Shown here: piece by piece, positions 5,866-11,922 of the stretch
Layout: each line of letters starts with the position of its first letter
How positions within the stretch are numbered: the first letter of the stretch is position 1
Source of the DNA: CALMUP01 sp035327305
GTDB taxonomy: Bacteria; Verrucomicrobiota; Kiritimatiellia; CAIVKH01
Assembly: GCA_035327305.1 (NCBI GenBank)
Contig: DAOLDL010000078.1
Location: 1-14,034, forward strand
Length of the DNA: 14,034 nucleotides
Direction: 5' to 3'
The notes under the pieces: model-generated
Told to the model about the DNA's origin: nothing
Databases searched by the model: none
Seen by the model: the letters and a program-made list of their open reading frames with translations, nothing else
Made by a program: the position numbers and the translations under genes

Positions 5866-6885
5866 GAGTGGTCCACGAATCTTTCTTCGGCTTCGTGGAG
5901 TACATCTGCCCCTCCAGGAATGGCAGATATTCCGGCCGTTGGCACGGGAACACGAAGCGTTACCCTTGGAGTCGGTCAGGTCCAATCCCACTACCGAGTG
6001 GTAGCTACGGTGACCAATTCAGCAAACGGCGCGCCAGCCGGTATGGTGCTGATCCCGTCAGGAAGTTTCACGATGGGCAGTGCTTTCGTCGACGATGGCG
6101 ATGCGGACGAATTGCCGAGAAATACAGTGACTGTAAGCGAATTCTACATGGACATGCACGAGGTGACGAAGGCGTTGTGGGACGAGGTGCGCGCCTGGGC
6201 CACGAATCAAGGATATGCGATGACGACCGGTGGCGGCATAGCGACCAATCACCCGGTGAACTTTGTGAATTGGTTCGATGTAGTAAGATGGTGTAATGCC
6301 CGTAGCGAACGCGAAGGCTTGACCCCGGTGTATTACACCAACGCAGGGTTCACCGCGGTCTATAAAACGGGGCTTGTCGCGCCGTTCGTGAATTGGAACG
6401 CCAACGGATACCGCCTGCCCACCGAGGCGGAATGGGAAAAAGCGGCGCGAGGCGGGACGGAGGACACACGATTTCCTTGGTCGGATTTCACGAACAAGAT
6501 TTCATGGGCGAAGGCCAATTATTACGGGGCCAGCAACTCATACAGCTATGACCTGGACGGTGCAGACGGGGCCTATCACCCGACCTTCGTAACGGCAAGT
6601 TTCCCGTACACGAGCCCGGTGGGATCCTTTGCGCCAAACGGCTACGGCCTCTATGATATGGCCGGCAACGTTTGGGAGTGGTGCTGGGATTGGTATCAGA
6701 GCAACTACTACACCAATATGCCAACAAGTGATCCGAGGGGGCCTGCCGGACCTCTATCGGATCGGGTGAGGCGTGGAGGGTCCTGGAACACTTTCGCTCG
6801 CGCTGTGCGGGTCGCTGAACGCGCCAGGGACGCCCCGAGCACCCAGAACAACGAACTCGGCTTTCGTTGCGTGAGAGTGCCTTGA
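5866..6885 (+). CDS. Secreted-type SUMF1 (FGE-sulfatase) domain protein, 5' end missing in the gap
   Basis: 339 residues are visible after the gap; the true start is not. Residues 1-47 (EWSTNLSSASWSTS ... SHYRVVAT) look like the end of a beta-sandwich module of a kind common ahead of SUMF1 domains in secreted PVC-bacterial proteins. Residues 59-339 are a full SUMF1 domain: GMVLIPSGSFTMGS, EVTKALWDEV, HPVNFVNWFDVVRWCN, NGYRLPTEAEWEKAARGG, GLYDMAGNVWEWCWDWY, and the closing VRRGGSW ... LGFRCVRVP. Active formylglycine-generating enzymes bind copper through two cysteines after RGGS. Here those places appear to be T309 and V314, so sulfatase-activating activity is unlikely and a binding or structural role is more probable. 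The gene stands alone; no sulfatase is in the window. The apparent in-frame ATG at 5749, left of the gap, is a joining artefact. Confidence 0.85.
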   Translation, partial: EWSTNLSSASWSTSAPPGMADIPAVGTGTRSVTLGVGQVQSHYRVVATVTNSANGAPAGMVLIPSGSFTMGSAFVDDGDADELPRNTVTVSEFYMDMHEVTKALWDEVRAWATNQGYAMTTGGGIATNHPVNFVNWFDVVRWCNARSEREGLTPVYYTNAGFTAVYKTGLVAPFVNWNANGYRLPTEAEWEKAARGGTEDTRFPWSDFTNKISWAKANYYGASNSYSYDLDGADGAYHPTFVTASFPYTSPVGSFAPNGYGLYDMAGNVWEWCWDWYQSNYYTNMPTSDPRGPAGPLSDRVRRGGSWNTFARAVRVAERARDAPSTQNNELGFRCVRVP

Positions 6886-7286
6886 TTCCCATTGCCTGGT
6901 TTTCCCCCGATTATCGATGGATGGCATTCTAATGGAATAAGACGAACAAAGCATGGCATGCCTTCACTCTTATCGCGTCCGTCAATCGGCGGTTATCGAA
7001 TCTGAATTGGCCCAGCGAAAGAATCATTTTCACCTGCGGGAAATTCAAAATGACGGAGCGTGATTGTTTATCGTTTTACTGAAAGGTTGAGTTACGAAGA
7101 TCTGTCCAGACGCACTTTGATAAGAATCGAAGTCGTCATGCTTGCCGTAGGCCATTCAAAAAGCAGTAAATATTTTTTGTAAGTTTCTTAAAGGTTATCC
7201 GAACAATGAAGTAGGTAGCGTCATAGATGTGGAAAGGATGGTCCTTTCCCTTGTAGAGAAGATTAACAAAACAGGAGAAGCAGACA
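6886..7286. other. Intergenic region upstream of the outer-membrane protein gene
   Basis: About 400 bases without a convincing gene. I find no terminator for the SUMF1 gene and no confident sigma70 promoter. TTGTAA at 7177-7182 could be a -35 but has no good -10 at the right distance. The only clear structure is the hairpin at 7231-7249 in the presumed leader of the next gene. Confidence 0.5.
7231..7249 (+). promoter_or_regulatory. Perfect 8 bp hairpin in the leader of the outer-membrane protein gene
   Basis: GGAAAGGA-tgg-TCCTTTCC is a perfect 8 bp inverted repeat with a three-base loop, ending 37 bases before ATG 7287. The right arm is followed by CTTGTAGAG rather than a T-run, so it is not a terminator. 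The left arm contains an AGGA sequence resembling a ribosome binding site. It could act as an operator or an mRNA-stabilising stem-loop. Confidence 0.45.
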
Positions 7287-7829
7287 ATGAGAAGTAAATG
7301 GTTATTGTATATGGTCGCAGTCATGATGGCGGGTTCGGCGTTCGCCGCGGAAAGGAGTTCCAGCGGTGTCACTCCGAATCTGAACAAGGGAACCAAGGTG
7401 CTTGAGGGTGCAGGATCCATGGATGTGATGGCTGATGAAATACAAATTCAGCTCGCCTACGGCCAGTTCGTCGCCGATGGTTTCGAAGTTGCCGTAGTTG
7501 CTGGATTACGCGACAACGATCGCTATATGAGCACCGAGTTGGGAGTGCGTGCCGAGTACAACTTCCTCCGCGATTCGGCCCTTGTGCCATTCGTGAGCGC
7601 CGGCGTGGTCTGGGCCGACGTCGAAGCCGACGACAGCAATCTCGACACCGACGCCGCCGTATTCTCGGTTGGCGCCGGCGTGAAGTATTTCATCCGCGAC
7701 GACGTCGCTCTGGCCTTGAGCGGCAATTACCTTGTGGCCACGGATGATATCTTCGTCGATAGCGATGACGGAAAATTGAACGATGACGAATTCCGCGTCC
7801 TCTTCAGCGTTCGCTTCTACTTCGACTGA
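7287..7829 (+). CDS. Small outer-membrane beta-barrel protein
   Basis: The 180-residue product has a clear Sec signal peptide: MRSK, hydrophobic WLLYMVAVMMAGSAFA, and cleavage expected after A20. The 160-residue mature part alternates short amphipathic strands (IQIQLAYGQF, YMSTELGVRAEYNF, VPFVSAGVVWADV, VFSVGAGVKYFI, VALALSGNYLVA, EFRVLFSVRFYF) with acidic turns (DVEADDSNLDTD, DIFVDSDDGKLNDDE). This is the pattern of an eight-stranded barrel of the OmpW/OmpX/OmpA-N type. The last strand ends FYFD, close to the aromatic C-terminal signal read by the BAM machinery. The Asp-rich loops could bind cations. ATG 7287 follows AGGAG (7273-7277) at a nine-base spacing. Transcription ends at the terminator at 7853-7889, so it is probably a single-gene unit. 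The specific function is unknown. Confidence 0.8.
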   Translation: MRSKWLLYMVAVMMAGSAFAAERSSSGVTPNLNKGTKVLEGAGSMDVMADEIQIQLAYGQFVADGFEVAVVAGLRDNDRYMSTELGVRAEYNFLRDSALVPFVSAGVVWADVEADDSNLDTDAAVFSVGAGVKYFIRDDVALALSGNYLVATDDIFVDSDDGKLNDDEFRVLFSVRFYFD

Positions 7830-7852
7830 TAACAGACCGTGCGTATTGATCT

Positions 7853-7889
7853 GCGGCCCATCCCGTTATACGGGGTGGGCCGCCTTTTT
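7853..7889 (+). terminator. Strong rho-independent terminator
   Basis: GCGGCCCATCCCG (7853-7865) pairs with CGGGGTGGGCCGC (7871-7883) across a TTATA loop: 13 pairs with one G-T wobble. CC and TTTTTGTTT follow. It begins 23 bases after the outer-membrane protein stop codon and separates that gene from the aldo/keto reductase. Confidence 0.92.
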
Positions 7890-8055
7890 GTTTCGACCGC
7901 CAGGTATGGAAAAGCTTGTGTATTCATCGCTGGGAAGGGATGTTTACTGGCAGTTGGCATCAACGGTTGTGACATATTTCAAACTGGAACAGTCATTTCG
8001 TGATGGCGGATTTCAGATAAAACGGCAGTTAATTGGGTAATAACAAGGAGCGCGA

Positions 8056-9012
8056 ATGAAGACACTTGCATTTATGAATGGCGACGCAATGCCCATCTTG
8101 GGCCTCGGCACATGGAAATCGGAGCCTGGCCGGGTTTATGATGCCGTGAGGGAGGCGATTCGAATTGGTTATCGTCACATCGATTGCGCCTCGATTTATG
8201 GCAACGAGGCAGAGATAGGAAATGCGATCCGTGACGTGATTAACGAAGGCCAGGTGATGCGCAAAGAGCTTTGGATTACCTCCAAGTTATGGAGCAACGC
8301 TCACGGCCGCAACAACGTTGCAGGCGCGCTCAAGAAGTCGCTCCAGGATCTTGGCCTCGATTACCTCGACCTTTACCTGATTCACTGGCCGATTCCGCTC
8401 AAGCCAAGCGCGACTTTTCCGAACTCCGCAGACGATTACGAGTTACCCGCAGAGGTTCCGTTGCAATCGACCTGGGAGGGACTGGAAGCCGCTGTCGGTG
8501 ATGGTTTGACGCGCCACATCGGCGTTTCTAATTTCTCCGTCAAGAAGCTTCGCAATCTCCTTCCTCACTGCAAAGTCAAACTGGAAGTCAACCAGGTGGA
8601 ACTCCATCCTTTGCTCCAGCAACCGGATCTCGTGGAATTCTGTGTTTCACAGGGCATTCATTTGACCGCTTATTCACCGCTTGGATCATCGGATCGGCCT
8701 GAATTCCTCAAAACGCCCGGTGCACCGGTGTTGCTCGACAATCCGGTGATCAAGTCAATCGCCCGGGACCACGGTTGTACACCCGCCCAGGTCTTGCTCG
8801 CCTGGCATGTCGGGCGGGGGATTTCAGTCATTCCGAAGTCGGTTACCCCATCGCGACTGCGTGAGAATCTTGCGGCGGCGGAGATTGAGCTTGGTCAGTC
8901 AGATCTCGATCAGATCGCTGGTATCGATCAAAGCTACCGCTTGATTGACGGATCGTTCTGGGTCATGGAAGGTGGCCCCTGGACCGTTCAGGCAATTTGG
9001 GATGCGCCCTGA
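8056..9012 (+). CDS. Aldo/keto reductase (NADPH-dependent, aldose-reductase-like)
   Basis: AKR enzymes reduce aldehydes and ketones, often sugars or reactive carbonyls, with NADPH in a TIM barrel. The 318-residue length is typical. The catalytic tetrad is complete: D43 and Y48 (HIDCASIYGNE), K77 (WITSKLW) and H110 (LYLIHWP). Family signatures GVSNFSVKKL (156-165), LEVNQVELHP (176-185), AYSPLGSSDRP (205-215) and the cofactor-phosphate motif VIPKSVTPSRLRENL (258-272) follow in order. The IPKS plus Arg pattern favours NADPH. ATG 8056 has AAGGAG at 8045-8050, five bases upstream. The gene stands alone after a terminator, so its substrate is not indicated by neighbours. The sequence most resembles AKR branches that act on glyceraldehyde or aldoses, but the exact substrate is not decided. 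Confidence 0.93.
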   Translation: MKTLAFMNGDAMPILGLGTWKSEPGRVYDAVREAIRIGYRHIDCASIYGNEAEIGNAIRDVINEGQVMRKELWITSKLWSNAHGRNNVAGALKKSLQDLGLDYLDLYLIHWPIPLKPSATFPNSADDYELPAEVPLQSTWEGLEAAVGDGLTRHIGVSNFSVKKLRNLLPHCKVKLEVNQVELHPLLQQPDLVEFCVSQGIHLTAYSPLGSSDRPEFLKTPGAPVLLDNPVIKSIARDHGCTPAQVLLAWHVGRGISVIPKSVTPSRLRENLAAAEIELGQSDLDQIAGIDQSYRLIDGSFWVMEGGPWTVQAIWDAP

Positions 9013-9021
9013 ACCAGCCTG

Positions 9022-9092
9022 ATCATTCAGCGCCGGTATGGCGTAGTGCAGTGTCCTTCAACTGGTTGAATAGTGACCAACCGCTGAATGAT
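9022..9092. repeat. 11 bp inverted repeat with an inner palindrome between the reductase and nfu genes
   Basis: ATCATTCAGCG (9022-9032) and CGCTGAATGAT (9082-9092) are perfect complements 49 bases apart. Inside lies TTCAAC-TG-GTTGAA (9057-9070), and GGTTG / CAACC form an overlapping alternative stem. There is no T-run on either side, so it is not a plain terminator. It begins ten bases after the reductase stop codon. Confidence 0.5.
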
Positions 9093-9139
9093 AAACTGAT
9101 TGAACAGGACAGGCATTTGCCGTATTCACGATTTCCCGG

Positions 9140-9167
9140 TTGATAATTCATTGTTATTGATTATGTT
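9140..9167 (+). promoter_or_regulatory. Possible promoter placing the transcript start at the nfu start codon
   Basis: TTGATA (9140-9145) and TATGTT (9162-9167) are 16 bases apart, matching five and four of six consensus positions. A start about seven to nine bases after the -10 would fall at 9174-9176, at or next to ATG 9176. This fits the lack of a Shine-Dalgarno sequence before that ATG. Confidence 0.35.
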
Positions 9168-9175
9168 ACTGGCAT

Positions 9176-9778
9176 ATGACCACGACAGCTCCGACATTCA
9201 AAATTTCCGGCGAATTGACCAACGACCCGATGGTTTGCAAGTTTCATTGCGAGCGGGCGATATTGGATAACTGGACCGTTGTGTTTAATAAACCTGAAGA
9301 ATCCATGGCGTCGCCGTTGATTGACGGCTTGTTTGCGGTGGACGGTGTTGCTTCGGTGGTGGTTTCCGGATCGACGATTACCATCACAAAGTCCGTTCCG
9401 ACGCCCTGGCCTCACCTGGCCGCGGAAATTGCCAAGGCCATTCGCAGTGGGTGCGCAGGTGATGTTCCGCCCATCAATCCTGATGTTGTTGAGCGCCTGA
9501 AAAATATGCCCATGGACGAAGCCGAGCATGCAATTCGGGAATTGCTCGAGACCCAGATTAATCCGGCTTTGGCATCGCATGGCGGATTTGTCAAACTTTT
9601 GAAAGTCGAAGATCGCGATGTTTATGTCGAGATGGGGGGCGGTTGCCAGGGTTGTGCTTCCGCTCGCGCAACGATGCGGTATGGGGTGGAAGGCGCCATT
9701 CGTCGGGTAGCTCCTCAAGTGCGAAACGTAATTGACGCAACCGATCACGCGGCGGGAACCAATCCTTATTACACGTAA
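9176..9778 (+). CDS. Nfu-type iron-sulfur cluster carrier (Nfu_N plus NifU-like domain)
   Basis: Nfu proteins hold a [4Fe-4S] cluster between two subunits and pass it to target enzymes. The 200-residue product has two domains. Residues 8-95 match the Nfu N-terminal domain: FNKPEE, SPLIDGLFAVDGVASVVVSG and ITITK. Residues 113-190 match the NifU C-terminal domain: EHAIRELLETQINPALASHG, VYVEMGGGCQGC and an ARATMRYGVEGAIRR helix. The cluster cysteines are C157 and C160 in the Cys-x-x-Cys motif. This two-domain order is that of mitochondrial NFU1 and several bacterial Nfu proteins. The N-terminal domain has no cluster motif of its own, although C21 and C25 are present. ATG 9176 has no Shine-Dalgarno sequence; an in-frame ATG at 9230 would cut into the domain. 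No isc/suf genes are adjacent. folD follows after 104 bases with its own promoter. Confidence 0.88.
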   Translation: MTTTAPTFKISGELTNDPMVCKFHCERAILDNWTVVFNKPEESMASPLIDGLFAVDGVASVVVSGSTITITKSVPTPWPHLAAEIAKAIRSGCAGDVPPINPDVVERLKNMPMDEAEHAIRELLETQINPALASHGGFVKLLKVEDRDVYVEMGGGCQGCASARATMRYGVEGAIRRVAPQVRNVIDATDHAAGTNPYYT

Positions 9779-9824
9779 TACTGTGACGGGAGTGAAATCC
9801 CGCGCCTGTTTGGTCAGCGTTATC

Positions 9825-9853
9825 TTGCCGTGCCTGTTCTTTCCCGCTAGTAT
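9825..9853 (+). promoter_or_regulatory. Sigma70-type promoter of folD
   Basis: TTGCCG (9825-9830) and TAGTAT (9848-9853) are 17 bases apart, matching four and five of six consensus positions. Transcription would begin near 9860, leaving a leader of about 22 bases that contains the AAGGA ribosome binding site at 9869-9873. Between the nfu stop and this promoter, CGGGA-N6-TCCCG (near 9787-9802) forms a weak hairpin without a T-run. Confidence 0.5.
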
Positions 9854-9882
9854 CCGCGGAAAACTTCCAAGGAATTTTACGA

Positions 9883-10767
9883 ATGGCGGCGAAAATACTC
9901 GATGGTAAACAGTTGGCGGCGGAAATGCGCATGGAAATGACGGCGGATGTCTCGGCTTTGCGGGCAAAAGGCGTTACTCCGGGATTGGGTGTCATTTTGG
10001 TGGGTGATAATCCCGCATCCCGGTCGTATGTTTCAGCCAAGGAAAAGGCTTGTGAAGATACCGGCCTTCTTTCCCGGGAAATCACCATGCCCTCCGGTGT
10101 TTCCAAGGCGGAAATTCTCGCGGCGGTGGAATCTCTCAATCTCGATCCTTCCATTCATGGAATTTTAGTTCAGCTTCCGCTCCCTGACAGCGCCATTGAA
10201 CAGGAAGTAATCAATTCGATCAATCCGGACAAGGATGTGGATGGTTTTCATCCCATCAATGTGGGCCGCATGATCCTTGGGTTGCCGGCGTTTATCCCCT
10301 GCACACCGCATGGCGTATTGCATATGTTACAGCGCGGTGGTTATCCGCCCGCCGGCAAGCACGTGGTGGTGGTGGGTCGAAGCAATATTGTCGGACGTCC
10401 GCTGGCCAATTTGCTTTCGCTTAAGAACAAACTCGGTAATGCCACGGTCACCATGTGTCATACGGGCACGCCGGATATCGGAATATTTACGCGTTCCGCG
10501 GATGTCGTGATCGCCGCGGCCGGCCGTCCGAACACTATCACGGCGGACATGGTCAAAGATGGCGTGGTGGTTATCGATGTCGGCGTGAACCGTGTGCCGG
10601 ATGCCACCAAAAAAAGCGGATTTCGTCTGGTCGGCGATGTGGACTATGATGAAGTCGCGAAAAAGGCCGAGGCTATAACCCCGGTTCCGGGCGGAGTGGG
10701 GCCGATGACCATTGCCATGTTGCTTTACAACACCATTGAGTCGGCCCGCCGGACCTTGAAAAACTAA
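9883..10767 (+). CDS. folD: Bifunctional methylenetetrahydrofolate dehydrogenase / methenyltetrahydrofolate cyclohydrolase
   Basis: FolD interconverts 5,10-methylene-, 5,10-methenyl- and 10-formyl-tetrahydrofolate with NADP(+) and supplies one-carbon units for purine and formyl-methionyl-tRNA synthesis. The 294-residue length is normal. The catalytic domain shows SYVSAKEKACEDTGL with Y49 and catalytic K53, GILVQLPLP (93-101) and NPDKDVDGFHPINVGRM with D120. The nucleotide domain shows PCTPHGVLHML (139-149), VVVVGRSNIVGRPLANLL (161-178), the RSN contact at 166-168, VVIDVGVNRVPD (219-230) and the closing TPVPGGVGPMTIAML (256-270). ATG 9883 follows AAGGA at a nine-base spacing. The LptF/LptG gene starts 11 bases after the stop and is probably co-transcribed. 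Confidence 0.97.
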   Translation: MAAKILDGKQLAAEMRMEMTADVSALRAKGVTPGLGVILVGDNPASRSYVSAKEKACEDTGLLSREITMPSGVSKAEILAAVESLNLDPSIHGILVQLPLPDSAIEQEVINSINPDKDVDGFHPINVGRMILGLPAFIPCTPHGVLHMLQRGGYPPAGKHVVVVGRSNIVGRPLANLLSLKNKLGNATVTMCHTGTPDIGIFTRSADVVIAAAGRPNTITADMVKDGVVVIDVGVNRVPDATKKSGFRLVGDVDYDEVAKKAEAITPVPGGVGPMTIAMLLYNTIESARRTLKN

Positions 10768-10778
10768 ACGGATTATAC

Positions 10779-11897
10779 GTGCGCACGCTTCAACGATACA
10801 TTCTGGCGGACTACCTGGTCATTTTTTTCATGACCTTGAGCGTATTCACATTCGTGATGTGCGTGGGGGTTATTGTCAAGGCGATCGACATCGCGGCGCG
10901 CGGAATTTCCGCGGAACTGATCGGTCGACTTTTCCTGCTGAATATTCCCTACATGATGACGTTTTCCATACCGATCAGCGTGCTGACCGCGTGTTTGTTG
11001 CTGTTCGGGCGATTGTCTTTTGACGGGGAGCTGACCGCGATGCGGGCATGCGGCTTGAGCTTGTGGCAAATCGTCGCGCCACTGATTGTCATGTCCGTGA
11101 TATTCACAGGCGTTTGCATGTATATCAATGCCTCGGTCGCGCCGCGGTGCAAGGCATTGTCGCGGGAAATCCTGATGGAAATGGGAGTGGAGGAACCGAT
11201 CAACCTGCTCGAGGTCGGACGTTTTGTGCAGGACTTTCCCAACATGCAGATATTTATCCGGTCACGCGATGGCGATGTCGTTCGTGATATCGTGGTGTAT
11301 GAAACCGATGATGGAAAACCGGTGCGCAACGTGCGGGCGGATGAAGGACGTATCCGTGTGGAAAAGGAGGAGCGGATCATGTACATCGATTTGTACAATG
11401 TCCGGATTGATCAAACCGACCGATCAGGATCACGCGAAGCGCCGAAATCGCATTACATCAACGCTCAATACTATCCGGTCAAAATCGATTTTTCCTCGTT
11501 TGCCGGCAAAGCGCGACGCAAGAAGCCTTCAGACATGGCGCACCGGGAATTGATTGAAAATATTCGCGATGTCAAAGCGGCATTTCCGGACTTCAAGCCG
11601 AAGGACTTGTTGCGTCAACGAATGTTTATGGTGGTGGAAATGAACAAACGCTTTGCCGTATCCATGTCCTGTTTTGCGTTCACATTGATTGGGATTCCGC
11701 TGGGCATGAAATCCCGGCGCAAGGAGTCATCGGTCGGTGTCGGCATAGCGCTGGCGTTGGTGTTCGCTTTTTATCTTTTCATCATCATCGCAAACTCCCT
11801 GGTTGGCAGTCCCGAATTGAGGCCGGACCTCATCGTCTGGTTGCCGGTTGTGGTCTGCGAGCTGATTGGATTTTATTTGATCTACCGGGCGGCTTGA
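10779..11897 (+). CDS. LptF/LptG-family permease of the lipopolysaccharide exporter (YjgP/YjgQ)
   Basis: LptF and LptG form the membrane part of the LptB2FG ABC transporter that pulls LPS out of the inner membrane. The 372-residue protein starts at GTG 10779 as VRTLQRYILADYL, the common family opening. There is no good Shine-Dalgarno, but the folD stop is only 11 bases upstream, so translation may be coupled. Six membrane segments are visible at about 13-36, 50-76, 98-120, 292-310, 319-342 and 351-370. A large periplasmic beta-jellyroll domain of about 165 residues (125-285) lies between segments 3 and 4, and two arginine/lysine-rich stretches (247-249, 311-315) face the cytoplasm. Whether it is LptF or LptG is not settled. 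The expected partner and lptB are not in the window. It ends 25 bases from the convergent glycogen debranching gene. Confidence 0.9.
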   Translation: MRTLQRYILADYLVIFFMTLSVFTFVMCVGVIVKAIDIAARGISAELIGRLFLLNIPYMMTFSIPISVLTACLLLFGRLSFDGELTAMRACGLSLWQIVAPLIVMSVIFTGVCMYINASVAPRCKALSREILMEMGVEEPINLLEVGRFVQDFPNMQIFIRSRDGDVVRDIVVYETDDGKPVRNVRADEGRIRVEKEERIMYIDLYNVRIDQTDRSGSREAPKSHYINAQYYPVKIDFSSFAGKARRKKPSDMAHRELIENIRDVKAAFPDFKPKDLLRQRMFMVVEMNKRFAVSMSCFAFTLIGIPLGMKSRRKESSVGVGIALALVFAFYLFIIIANSLVGSPELRPDLIVWLPVVVCELIGFYLIYRAA

Positions 11898-11922
11898 AAT
11901 TGCGGTAGCGCCGATTGTTGAA

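Noticed and set aside
5411..7073. 15-base direct repeat CGTGATTGTTTATCG at 5411-5425 and 7059-7073, flanking the SUMF1 gene and the gap.
   Set aside because: A shared 15-mer in 14 kb is expected by chance at about one in ten, and the flanks do not match, so it is not evidence of an insertion.
7906..8040. 44-residue ORF (MEKLVYSSLGRDVYW...) between the terminator and the aldo/keto reductase.
   Set aside because: No ribosome binding site at a workable distance and no recognisable similarity. It probably lies in the reductase leader.
9161..9967. Minus-strand frame of 268 codons across nfu and the folD start.
   Set aside because: It covers two well-supported plus-strand genes and a promoter, and the translation is low in structure.
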